The notes under the pieces were generated by a model that saw only the letters and a list, made by a program, of their open reading frames with translations, ran no database searches and was not told the origin of the DNA. The position numbers were made by a program, and so were the translations under genes. Of a stretch of 34,574 nucleotides of DNA, positions 15,170 to 23,352 are shown in pieces (the stretch's first letter is position 1; each line of letters opens with the position of its first letter). Source of the stretch: Chlamydiota bacterium (GTDB lineage: Bacteria; Chlamydiota; Chlamydiia; Chlamydiales; Rhabdochlamydiaceae); NCBI GenBank assembly GCA_013287215.1, contig JABDEH010000007.1, forward strand, positions 1-34,574. The letters run 5' to 3'.

Positions 15170-17173
15170 TTACAGATGACTGCGTATTAAGGGCACAATT
15201 TTTTCTACTGTAAACCCAAATTCTTCTCGGAGGTCCCCCGGGAGTGCTGATTTTCCAAAAGTTTTTAGCGAAATGGTTTTTCCATTAAGTATATATTTAT
15301 GCCATCCCATTTCTGATCCAGCCTCAATACTGACTCTTAGAGAGGAGGGCTCCCCCAAAACAGAGGCTCTATAAACCTCTGACTGCTTTTCAAAAAGATC
15401 CCAGCTGGGCATTGAGACAACCCGAACAGAATACCCCTCTTCTTCAAGGATTTTGGCAACAAGAAGGACTAGGTAGACTTCAGAGCCTGTACCGATGAGC
15501 GTAACATCTGGTTTTTTTGAGCATTCTTTCACAATATAAGCCCCGCGTCCGACCCCTTCCTCAAAAGGCTGATTAGTCCCACTGCAAAGAGGAAGATCTT
15601 GCCGTGACAGGACAAGCGCTGTAGGGCCGGGATATTTTAAAGCGGCAAGCCAAGCCATCTCGACCTCATTTGCGTCTGCAGGGCGAATGACCTGTAGGCC
15701 AGGGATTGCGCGCAAATGGGCGAGTTGTTCAATCGGCTGATGCGTGGGGCCATCTTGTCCGATAAAAATAGAATCATGGGTTAGTTGATAGACAATAGGA
15801 AGCCCCATCATAGCAGCCATGCGGATGGGACTTAACATATAGTCTGAAAACGCGAGAAAAGTCCCAATAAAGGGTCGAATCATCTCCGTTTGGGAAAGCC
15901 CAATAGCGATTCCTGCCATTCCAAATTCCCTAACACCATACTTAATATTCCTTCCCGTCAATTGGGTGGAAGAAATGACTGCATGTTGATGCATATGAGT
16001 CATATCCGAACGAGCCAAATCCGCAGAACCCCCGTAAAGTCCTGGCAGTCGATCCCCTAAGTAATTGAGAACACATCCAGACGCCTTTCTTCCGGAAATA
16101 GGATTTGGGAGATGGATCTGAAGAAGCTCTTTTTCAAGTCCCTCGGGGAGCCAATTTGGACTCATTTTTTCAAATTCGCTGTATAAATCGGGATAAATAG
16201 TTTTCCATTTTTCAAACCCCTCTTTCCATTGAGACTCCCAGTTTGCTTCCAAATTCTGAGTGAAAAAATCGTATACCAATTTTGGAACATAAAACTCGAC
16301 CTCTGAAAGACCTAAATTTTGTTTAGCTTGCGCCCTCTCCTCTTGGCCAACTGGTTCGCTATGGATGAGATAAGAACCTGCTTTTGTGGGTGCTCCTCTG
16401 CCAATAATGGTATCAGCAATAATTAAAATTGGCTTACTCTGCTCTTGCCTCAAACGAGAGAAAACCTCATGAAGCTCATCAAAGTCGTGGCCATTAATCT
16501 CATGGACATCCCAACCATAAGCCTCATATCTTTTTCTTGTATCTTCCGAGGTGCTTTCTGAAACAAGACCATCTAAAGAGGTCTTGTTTCGATCGTATAC
16601 TAGAATAAAGTTATCCAACTTCCAATGGCCTGCAAGCGAGCAAACTTCATGGGAAACCCCTTCCATCAAGCACCCATCACCAGCTAAAACGACTACTTTC
16701 CCATCAAATATAGGAAAATAAGCCTGATTAAACCGCGCCGCTAGCAGCTTGATTCCGAAAGCCTGCCCAACTCCATAAGCAATTCCTTGTCCATCTAGCC
16801 CTGTTGTCGCTTCAACTCCTGGAGTAGTCCTATATTGCGGATGGCTAGGGGTAAGAGAGTTCATCTGCCTAAATTTTTTCAACTCCTCCATAGATAGAAT
16901 CCCTGCAAAATGGAGGCAGGAATACTGAACTAGTGAGGCATGCCCAGCTGAAAGGATGAATCGGTCTCGATTGATCCAATGGGTATTGTGGGGATTGTAT
17001 TTCAAAAAACACCCATACAGGTAGGCAACAATTTCGGCGCATCCCATAGGGGTGCCAGCATGACCTGAACCGGCTTGCTGAACAGCATCCATGGCCAGCC
17101 CCCGGATCGCATTCGCAACACATGCTAGGCTTGTTTTAAAGGTAGGATCCAATAAATTTGATGTAATGGACAT
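15170..17173 (-). CDS. tkt: Transketolase (thiamine-diphosphate enzyme)
   Basis: The frame is open to a GTG at 17179, but an ATG at 17173 has AAGGGG correctly spaced and is chosen (667 residues). GSGHAGTPMG, TTGLDGQGIAYGVGQA and the TPP/Mg motif GDGCLMEGVSHE...DNFILVYDRN mark the N-terminal domain. GVREFGMAGIAIGLS supplies the catalytic glutamate of the Pyr domain, and HDSIFIGQDGPTHQPIEQLA is the classic transketolase signature. GTGSEVYL lies in the C-terminal domain. It moves two-carbon units between sugar phosphates in the cytosol. Its position in a promoter-driven pair with a dioxygenase, inside an A+T-rich accessory block, suggests an additional copy serving a special pathway; the housekeeping copy would lie elsewhere, which the window cannot show. 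Confidence 0.93.
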   Translation of the reverse strand: MSITSNLLDPTFKTSLACVANAIRGLAMDAVQQAGSGHAGTPMGCAEIVAYLYGCFLKYNPHNTHWINRDRFILSAGHASLVQYSCLHFAGILSMEELKKFRQMNSLTPSHPQYRTTPGVEATTGLDGQGIAYGVGQAFGIKLLAARFNQAYFPIFDGKVVVLAGDGCLMEGVSHEVCSLAGHWKLDNFILVYDRNKTSLDGLVSESTSEDTRKRYEAYGWDVHEINGHDFDELHEVFSRLRQEQSKPILIIADTIIGRGAPTKAGSYLIHSEPVGQEERAQAKQNLGLSEVEFYVPKLVYDFFTQNLEANWESQWKEGFEKWKTIYPDLYSEFEKMSPNWLPEGLEKELLQIHLPNPISGRKASGCVLNYLGDRLPGLYGGSADLARSDMTHMHQHAVISSTQLTGRNIKYGVREFGMAGIAIGLSQTEMIRPFIGTFLAFSDYMLSPIRMAAMMGLPIVYQLTHDSIFIGQDGPTHQPIEQLAHLRAIPGLQVIRPADANEVEMAWLAALKYPGPTALVLSRQDLPLCSGTNQPFEEGVGRGAYIVKECSKKPDVTLIGTGSEVYLVLLVAKILEEEGYSVRVVSMPSWDLFEKQSEVYRASVLGEPSSLRVSIEAGSEMGWHKYILNGKTISLKTFGKSALPGDLREEFGFTVEKIVPLIRSHL

Positions 17174-17206
17174 AAGCACCCCTTCTAACTGGCAGAATTC
17201 CCGCAG

Positions 17207-17235
17207 AGTATAAAAGGCTTGATCTTTATTTGCAA
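17207..17235 (-). promoter_or_regulatory. Sigma70-type promoter for tkt-dioxygenase operon
   Basis: On the minus strand TTGCAA (17235-17230) is followed after exactly 17 bases by TATACT (17212-17207). Transcription would start near 17200, giving a leader of about 27 bases that contains the AAGGGG ribosome site. The layout matches the promoter at 12390. Confidence 0.65.
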
Positions 17236-17284
17236 AACCATTATTGTTTTCATCAAAATTATTATAGAAATTGCATTATTTACC

Positions 17285-18454
17285 ATGGCAACCTCTCTTA
17301 CAAAACATTACTTTGAAACTTTACAGCATTTAAATCCTATAATTACCCCCGCTTTCGTGATCGACAAGAAGGTGATTTTAAACGCCCTCGAACAGGCGCA
17401 ATGGATCAAAAAACAGGCAAAAGTAGAAATCCTTTATACTTTAAAGCCTTTGACCCATGTTGAAGTGATGCAAACCATGGTATCCCAAGGTATTAATGGA
17501 TTTTCTGCAAGCTCTCTCTTTGAAGCACGATTAGCCAAAGAAATATTAGGAGAAAAGGGATCTATTCACATGACTTCGCCAGGATTGCGCGAAGAGGAGA
17601 TCATAGAAATTGGCCAGATCTGCGATTATATTACTTTCAACTCCCTATCTCAATACCAACATTTCCATTTAAGACTCCCCAAAAAAATTCGTAAAGGACT
17701 GCGCGTGAATCCCATGATTTCCTATGTAGAAGATGAGCGTTATGATCCTTGCCGCAAACGCTCAAAGTTAGGTGTCCCAATCCATGAATTAATCACTTTG
17801 AAGGATACATCTATAGAAGGAATTAGCGGACTTCATTTTCACTCTAACTGCGAATCTCCCTCATTCACTCCCCTCCTTAAAACAGTCGAAAAACTCTCCA
17901 GGGAGCTCCATCCACTTATGAAAAATTTGGAATGGATCAATTTGGGAGGAGGTTATCTCTATGACGAAAAAACAGATTACTCTCCCCTCTTTTCTGCTAT
18001 CAACCTTTTGGATTCTGAATATGGTTTAAAAGTTTTCATGGAACCAGGTTCTGCCTTTGTCTCGCGTGCTGGTTGTCTTATTTCATCTGTTGTCGATTTT
18101 TTTACCTATGGAGACAACTCCTTTGCTGTTCTTGACACTACTGTTAACCATATGCCAGAAGTCTTCGAATACCAAATGAAACCAGCTGTTCTTGGCGAGA
18201 GTAAAAAGGGGAAATACCGAGTATTTTTAGTAGGCAGCAGTTGTCTCGCGGGTGATTTTTTTGGCGAATACCATTTTGATGCGCCCTTATCCATTGGCTC
18301 ACGCATCCTATTTTTAGAGTGTGGCGCTTATACACTTGTCAAGGCGCACATGTTTAATGGGATCAATCTCCCCGCTCAATATTTAATGGAACCGAATGGA
18401 AATTTGAAACTGAAAAAACAGTATACTTACCAAGACTTTTTATCCAGGTGCTGA
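17285..18454 (+). CDS. nspC: NspC-type (carboxynorspermidine decarboxylase-like) PLP decarboxylase
   Basis: The frame opens at 17219, but the upstream 22 codons are a low-complexity Ile/Phe run and homology starts after the ATG at 17285 (389 residues). Features of alanine-racemase-fold group IV decarboxylases are the PLP lysine K54 in ILYTLKP, SSLFEARLA, GLHFHSNCES, NLGGGYLYD, EPGSAFVSR and VGSSCLAGDFFGEY. The last, with its CLAGD core, is characteristic of NspC. NspC removes CO2 from carboxynorspermidine or carboxyspermidine to make polyamines. The usual partner, a saccharopine-dehydrogenase-like carboxynorspermidine dehydrogenase, is absent. Instead the gene is 2 bases from a DUF3326 gene. 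The substrate may therefore differ. The gene is divergent from tkt. Confidence 0.82.
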   Translation: MATSLTKHYFETLQHLNPIITPAFVIDKKVILNALEQAQWIKKQAKVEILYTLKPLTHVEVMQTMVSQGINGFSASSLFEARLAKEILGEKGSIHMTSPGLREEEIIEIGQICDYITFNSLSQYQHFHLRLPKKIRKGLRVNPMISYVEDERYDPCRKRSKLGVPIHELITLKDTSIEGISGLHFHSNCESPSFTPLLKTVEKLSRELHPLMKNLEWINLGGGYLYDEKTDYSPLFSAINLLDSEYGLKVFMEPGSAFVSRAGCLISSVVDFFTYGDNSFAVLDTTVNHMPEVFEYQMKPAVLGESKKGKYRVFLVGSSCLAGDFFGEYHFDAPLSIGSRILFLECGAYTLVKAHMFNGINLPAQYLMEPNGNLKLKKQYTYQDFLSRC

Positions 18455-18456
18455 GA

Positions 18457-19776
18457 ATGACACAACTTTATGAACGTTCATTTAAGATTCCGATTATCAA
18501 AAACCATAAGAACCTAATCTCTTATTTTGATCAAGCAATCTCCCATTTGCTCTCAAAAGATGAGATCCCAATTAGGTTTGTCGTCCATTCTACCGATTCT
18601 CAACACTACCACTGTGAAGTTGGCATATTAAAAATAGATCAACAACATTTCCACAAAACCATTCCCTCCATCTTTTCCTTTGAAAAACGTAAAATACAAA
18701 GAACGGATCAGTTTAATATCGTGTTGATGGTTCCTACCGGCATTGGGGCTCAAATTGGTGGCCATGCAGGGGATGCCTGTCCCGTGTCAAAAATGTTAGG
18801 GAGCCTCTCAGATCATATCATTACGCATCCCAATGTCGTCAATGCCTCCGACATCAACGAATTGCCAGAAAATGGCCTTTATGTGGAAGGGAGCACACTC
18901 TCTCGTTTACTTATGGGATCAATCGCCCTAGAAAAGACGCGCTCTAATGAACTCCTCTTTGCAATCGATAAGCACTCCGAAACCTCGGTAACTAATAGTT
19001 ATATCAATTCCTTAAATGCAGCCAGATCCGTTTACGGCCTTGAGTGCCCACAAATGATCGAAATTGAGCCGCCCCTCGAAATGGTGGCAGAATACTCAGA
19101 AAATGGTCGAGCTGTAGGGCGGGTCTCTCAGTTATCCAACTTGATTGAGCTGTTAGATTCTCGTTTAGGATCGTTCGATGCCATTGCTTTGGCTACCATT
19201 ATTCAATATCCTCCTCTTCTGGGAGAAAAATATTTTCAAAGCCAGGGAGAAATGATTAACCCGTGGGGAGGCGTAGAAGCAATTTTTACACATGCCCTCT
19301 CGCTCCTTTACGACATTCCTTGCGCCCATGCACCCATGATCCGTGCAGAAGATTTAAAGGAACAAAGCGGTTTATGCGAACATATTGTCGATCCCAGAAT
19401 GGCGGGGGAGGTCATCTCTATGACATTTTCGCAATGTATCTTCAAAGGGCTTCAAAAGAGCCCTAGAATGATCTCAGACCCAGAAGCGATGCGAAGGCCT
19501 GGATTGGTCACTGCTGAAGATATTTCTTGTCTGATTGTCCCCGAAGGTTGTCTTGGCCTTCCTGTTTTAGCCGCTTTGGAACAAGGAATCCCTGTAATCG
19601 CCGTGAAAGAGAATCAAAATCTGATGCGAAACGATCTCTCACAACTCCCATGGCGCCCTAGGCACTATTATTTAGTGGAAAATTACTGGGAAGCAGCCGG
19701 CGTGATCGCTGCGCTAAAAGCCGGCATCTCACCATCCTCAGTTAGACGCCCATTGCAAGAGATTCATTTGCAATAG
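18457..19776 (+). CDS. DUF3326-family protein of unknown function
   Basis: The ATG at 18457 lies 2 bases after the nspC stop with an AGG at 18446-18448; an in-frame GTG at 18448 is less likely (439 residues from the ATG). The glycine-rich VPTGIGAQIGGHAGDA (about residues 92-107), ITHPNVVNASDI, LYVEGS, NPWGGVEAIFTHAL and IPCAHAPMI match, from memory, the pattern of DUF3326 proteins, which I know mainly from cyanobacteria. No biochemical function is established that I am aware of. The conserved glycine, Asp and His motifs suggest an enzyme that binds a nucleotide or sugar phosphate, but this is a guess. Soluble, no signal peptide. Tight coupling to an NspC-type decarboxylase suggests consecutive steps in one pathway. 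Confidence 0.72.
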   Translation: MTQLYERSFKIPIIKNHKNLISYFDQAISHLLSKDEIPIRFVVHSTDSQHYHCEVGILKIDQQHFHKTIPSIFSFEKRKIQRTDQFNIVLMVPTGIGAQIGGHAGDACPVSKMLGSLSDHIITHPNVVNASDINELPENGLYVEGSTLSRLLMGSIALEKTRSNELLFAIDKHSETSVTNSYINSLNAARSVYGLECPQMIEIEPPLEMVAEYSENGRAVGRVSQLSNLIELLDSRLGSFDAIALATIIQYPPLLGEKYFQSQGEMINPWGGVEAIFTHALSLLYDIPCAHAPMIRAEDLKEQSGLCEHIVDPRMAGEVISMTFSQCIFKGLQKSPRMISDPEAMRRPGLVTAEDISCLIVPEGCLGLPVLAALEQGIPVIAVKENQNLMRNDLSQLPWRPRHYYLVENYWEAAGVIAALKAGISPSSVRRPLQEIHLQ

Positions 19777-19784
19777 GGTAGACT

Positions 19785-20204
19785 TCAAAAATTCCTCCTT
19801 AACACATAAAGTTCGGAGTTGTATTGATAGCCCTTACTGATGAACTCAATATGAAATCCTAGCTTCTGATAAAAAGAGACGGCCTGCCAATCCATTGTAT
19901 GGGCAGTTGCAAACAAACACTCTTTTTTCTTGGCAAAAAGAAGGGCTTCTTCAATAAGTTTTGATCCCCAACCCTGATCACGAAGCTCCGGAGAAACCCA
20001 AAGGAGATCAATAGAAACACATCCATAATACAAAATAATCGAAATGCCCCCACAAATCTCTCCCTGTAAATCCTTTATAAAGAGAGCATAATATTCTATT
20101 GGGTTGACTTTTTTTATTTTATAGTCAGCCTCATTTACACCTTGTAATAAAATACCTTCCTTTTCATCAGAAGGATCTCTTTCTAACTCAATAGCATATT
20201 TCAT
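19785..20204 (-). CDS. GNAT-family N-acetyltransferase
   Basis: This 139-residue protein starts from the ATG at 20204; an extended frame reaches a TTG at 20240, which lies upstream of the -10 element and is unlikely. The acetyl-CoA-binding motif A is RDQGWGSKLIEEAL, preceded by the strand IDLLWVSPE. TAHTMDWQAVSFYQKLGFHIEF is the C-terminal motif B that packs against the substrate. It belongs to small GNATs that acetylate amines on small molecules or proteins. Given nearby amine-handling genes, a polyamine-like substrate is conceivable but unproven. It faces the DUF3326 gene convergently with an 8-base gap. With the promoter at 20212, the transcript would begin about one base before the ATG, so translation may be leaderless. 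Confidence 0.8.
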   Translation of the reverse strand: MKYAIELERDPSDEKEGILLQGVNEADYKIKKVNPIEYYALFIKDLQGEICGGISIILYYGCVSIDLLWVSPELRDQGWGSKLIEEALLFAKKKECLFATAHTMDWQAVSFYQKLGFHIEFISKGYQYNSELYVLRRNF

Positions 20205-20211
20205 GCGCAGA

Positions 20212-20240
20212 AGTATAATTTGAAAACAAGAATTTTGCAA
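20212..20240 (-). promoter_or_regulatory. Sigma70-type promoter for the GNAT gene
   Basis: On the minus strand TTGCAA (20240-20235) and TATACT (20217-20212) are 17 bases apart, the same architecture as the promoters at 12390 and 17207. The predicted start, about 20205, almost touches the ATG at 20204. Confidence 0.5.
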
Positions 20241-20311
20241 GCAATTTTCATATTATAAGTGAATTTTAATGGTGGCTTTGTTAAAATTCTCCGTTTTCAG
20301 GAGATAAAAAA

Positions 20312-22450
20312 ATGTCACAATCACTTTTACGTCCTATAACACTCGAAAAGCAAGACAATCAGCCATTAGCTGTTCAGGAAAAGCACTCAGGATTACCTAA
20401 TGAGCAACTTAGGGGAAAAATAGAGAGGGCAGTCCAAAACGTTATTGGTAGAAATGCAACCTGCCAAAAAGACCCAGCGGCAAAACCTATTCTGCTTAAA
20501 GAGGAATATTGGCTTGAAGCTATAGACCCAGCTCATCGGTATGGTGGATATATTTACCCTATGTTTCTCCTTTGGAAAAATTGGGATGCCCAGGTTCCCT
20601 TTTTTGAATGGCTTGAGGAAACGGGAAAACAACTGATCATAAACAAAAACGAGAAGGCATTAGGTTTTTTACATCAATATTGGGAAAGTTCTATTTACAC
20701 CTCAATCGAAGGATTTGACAGCTGGTTAAAGAACTTAGTAAATCCAAGTGCTGTCATATATTTAGATGAAACGGTTCAAAATTATCTAATTACTTTCGAT
20801 GAAACCGGAAGACTCCTTCAAGACAGACAGCCTTTAGATACCAAGGGCCAAAGATATATCTTTGTTTTAGACCCTTCTTTGAACCTATATGGATGCAATT
20901 ATTATCCAGCGAAATGGCACCATACCACCCTAACTAAAGGAGGTGCCATATTAGCCGGAGGAGGATTGGATGCCCAAGCAGGACGAATCCTCAGCATTGA
21001 TGATAAATGTGGACATTACGACGATGGGAATCAGGTCGACCAAGCAGAAAAGAGCATGAAGTATTTTCTAAAATTCTTATTAAAAAATGGGGTGGATTTA
21101 TCGCAAACAGAGCTGAAAATTAACGCGCGACCGCACTCCAAATACCAAGCCTTTTGTTTAAAGGCTTTAGAGTTCCTTGAAGATAACTATGCAGATCAAA
21201 CATGGTATATTGGCGCCATTTCGCGAGAGGCGGCTTTGCAAAAATTCAAGGTCGATGGAACAACGCCATTTCTTGTCCGCCAGTCCGAAAATCCCGTGCC
21301 CTTAAGCCAACGCAAAACAGTAAACGGTCATGCCACAGTCACAGCACAGGCGCCTTGCTTTGAGATCGTTTACCAAAAAGGGGAAAATGAATTTGATTTT
21401 ATCCCAATACATAAGGATGGTTTGGGTCCTTTTTCCCTACTAGATCTTCACTCTCAACACTTAACTGATCTTATTGTAAAGTGGGCTGAGGCAAAAGGCT
21501 TGCATTACACGAACATTTTGCAAACTGCAATAGATAAACTGGACATCGATGATGAGTCCAAACAGCCTCTTTATGGCTTATTAAGCCAATTTCAGAGGAG
21601 GGGGCAGCCACAGAGAGGTCTTGATCAGTTTATCATTGAAAGAGTGCCACACGGCCATTCTCACAAGAACTTCTATTTGCAAATGAATGGGGAACCATAT
21701 TTCCTTAAACTTGCTCACCCTTCTAAAACATCTTATATAGCATGGGAGTACAATGTACTTCAGCAGTTGGGAAAAAAATGTGTAAAATTTAATGTTCCGA
21801 CTCCAGTAGACTTTGTCCAAAATGGGCATGGAATATTGCTCCTCAAACAGATTCCCGGGGTAAATTGGCAATTTTCTGATCACGATTTTTTGGATCGGGT
21901 TATCCCTGAAATCCAGAAAGTGCATTCAACTGTTCTACCCGTTGAAAAAGAACTCGATCACATTGATTTAGTAATAGCAGCGGTTGAAAGAACAAAATCA
22001 ATGAGAGAAGATCAACTGATACAGAGCAGCGATATTCTGCGCATTCGAGACGCACTGCAACCTTATCTAGCAAAATTAAAGAAAGTCTTTTGCCACAATG
22101 ATTTACATTCAGGAAACCTCTTTTCAGCAACAGATGGAAGCCTATATATTATAGATTGGGAGACTGCCGCCTATAATTATTACATATTCGATTTGGCAAT
22201 TATTGCAAGTCATCACCAACTTTCTATAGACCAAATGAAAGCGATGCTCGTTCGCTATAATGGATCCTCTGGAAAAGAATTTGAAATGCTGCTCCTTGCT
22301 AGAACTATAGTAGATCTTTACTACCATTTATGGTGTATTGAGAGATTGGCTATCTCCGATCGGAAAGAGTCTTTAAGGGATTTTGCAAAAATTTACCTTG
22401 AATCATATGAAAGACATTTGGGATTATCAAGATCGTTAGGATTAATATGA
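20312..22450 (+). CDS. Eukaryotic-like chimera: IQM-like domain + SH2 domain + choline-kinase/APH-type kinase
   Basis: This 712-residue protein has an AGGAG site before its ATG. Three regions can be read. Residues about 60-285 carry EYWLEAIDPAHRYG (65-78), PFFEWLE (96-102), YIFVLD (182-187), an HH pair at 203-204 and CGHY (233-236). As I recall them, these are landmarks of plant IQM (IQ-motif calmodulin-binding) proteins and related fungal proteins. Residues about 298-395 look like an SH2 domain: WYIGAISREAA followed by FLVRQSE (320-326), which keeps both phosphotyrosine-binding arginines (R305, R323). Residues about 440-700 are an APH/choline-kinase fold: K466, E479, catalytic HNDLHSGN (595-602) and metal-binding IDWETA (D615). 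Small-molecule kinase activity is therefore plausible. No signal peptide; a secreted effector is inferred. It overlaps carrier 3 (ATGA). The SH2 and kinase calls are firmer than the IQM-like call. Confidence 0.8.
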   Translation: MSQSLLRPITLEKQDNQPLAVQEKHSGLPNEQLRGKIERAVQNVIGRNATCQKDPAAKPILLKEEYWLEAIDPAHRYGGYIYPMFLLWKNWDAQVPFFEWLEETGKQLIINKNEKALGFLHQYWESSIYTSIEGFDSWLKNLVNPSAVIYLDETVQNYLITFDETGRLLQDRQPLDTKGQRYIFVLDPSLNLYGCNYYPAKWHHTTLTKGGAILAGGGLDAQAGRILSIDDKCGHYDDGNQVDQAEKSMKYFLKFLLKNGVDLSQTELKINARPHSKYQAFCLKALEFLEDNYADQTWYIGAISREAALQKFKVDGTTPFLVRQSENPVPLSQRKTVNGHATVTAQAPCFEIVYQKGENEFDFIPIHKDGLGPFSLLDLHSQHLTDLIVKWAEAKGLHYTNILQTAIDKLDIDDESKQPLYGLLSQFQRRGQPQRGLDQFIIERVPHGHSHKNFYLQMNGEPYFLKLAHPSKTSYIAWEYNVLQQLGKKCVKFNVPTPVDFVQNGHGILLLKQIPGVNWQFSDHDFLDRVIPEIQKVHSTVLPVEKELDHIDLVIAAVERTKSMREDQLIQSSDILRIRDALQPYLAKLKKVFCHNDLHSGNLFSATDGSLYIIDWETAAYNYYIFDLAIIASHHQLSIDQMKAMLVRYNGSSGKEFEMLLLARTIVDLYYHLWCIERLAISDRKESLRDFAKIYLESYERHLGLSRSLGLI

Positions 22451-23352
22451 CATCTTCCGTAAGCGATAAAGGACTCACTCCGTTGCATGTGATAGCCTCT
22501 GGTGCTTTGGCCAACTCCTTAGAAGTCGTGACCCTAGGTCATGTCCTGGACCGCATCAAAGTGGAACAAGAAGCCAGACCCGAATTAAAGACCGCGGTCG
22601 CAGCAATCAGAGCAATCAAAGATAAAGGTGGAATCGGAGAATTTTACAAAGGGTTTCGCTGGAATACTCTCTCGTGCGGGTTAAAGGGCTCAATGCGTTG
22701 GAGCATTAACCATTATAGTGATTCCATCGCAAAGAAAATCTCTCCAGAAAGTTTAGAAAAACAGCACCCTAAGATATTTGCAGCAGAGGTGGGGATGCTC
22801 ACATCTACCTTTGAGACATTTTTGTTCCATTGTCCCGTAGAGCGCCTAAAAACTGTAGAAATGACACAAGCTGGAAAGCTAGATCTTAAACAGCGCATCC
22901 ATAAAGAAGGCTTTAAATTTTTCGTACAAGGATGGGATAAGGTATTGCTCCAAAAAAACATCAGTTGGGTTTCTTTCCTTGTTTCTTATCAATTTTTTCT
23001 AGATCGCGCTAAGGAAAATAAATTTGACGACAACCTTTTCCAAAAATTTTCCATAGGAGCGGGTGCAGGAGCCGTGCAAGCCCTTATTGCAGCGCCTTTG
23101 GACTTAATTAAAACGCAATATCAAAAAGATCGACCTTTTCAACAAGGGTTGTCGCATCTCGTCCGAAATATTGGGCAAACCTATGGCTACAAAACATTTT
23201 ATAATAATCTTCTTATTAAAATGATCCGCACATCATGGGCATCGGCGGTTGTAATTGTTGTCTTAGATCAATGCGATGTATTGCCAAGCAACATGAAAAT
23301 GCAAGGACATACGAATGAAGGACATAAAACTAGTAATACAGGAATTAATTAG
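22447..23352 (+). CDS. Mitochondrial carrier family-like protein, paralogue 3
   Basis: This 301-residue protein starts inside the stop of the SH2-kinase gene (ATGA). The carrier signatures are VLDRIK (33-38, proline replaced by valine), PVERLK (130-135) and PLDLIK (217-222, followed by TQYQK). Their spacing of about 90-97 residues is that of a three-repeat carrier. EFYKGFRWN and the C-terminal IRTSWASAVVIVVLD match the conserved second helices of repeats. It is the closest relative of the carrier at 13327 in this window, with shared TLGH-x-LDR, FYKGFRWN and NMK segments, so the two arose by duplication. The last 12 codons overlap the start of the Nudix gene. Such proteins are otherwise eukaryotic; a host-mitochondrial or inclusion-membrane role is inferred, and the substrate is unknown. 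Confidence 0.78.
   Translation: MTSSVSDKGLTPLHVIASGALANSLEVVTLGHVLDRIKVEQEARPELKTAVAAIRAIKDKGGIGEFYKGFRWNTLSCGLKGSMRWSINHYSDSIAKKISPESLEKQHPKIFAAEVGMLTSTFETFLFHCPVERLKTVEMTQAGKLDLKQRIHKEGFKFFVQGWDKVLLQKNISWVSFLVSYQFFLDRAKENKFDDNLFQKFSIGAGAGAVQALIAAPLDLIKTQYQKDRPFQQGLSHLVRNIGQTYGYKTFYNNLLIKMIRTSWASAVVIVVLDQCDVLPSNMKMQGHTNEGHKTSNTGIN

Noticed and set aside
17219-17284. 22-residue N-terminal extension of the NspC-type protein (possible signal peptide)
   Set aside because: An Ile/Phe-rich translation of A+T-rich promoter DNA; homologues start near the ATG at 17285 and are cytoplasmic.
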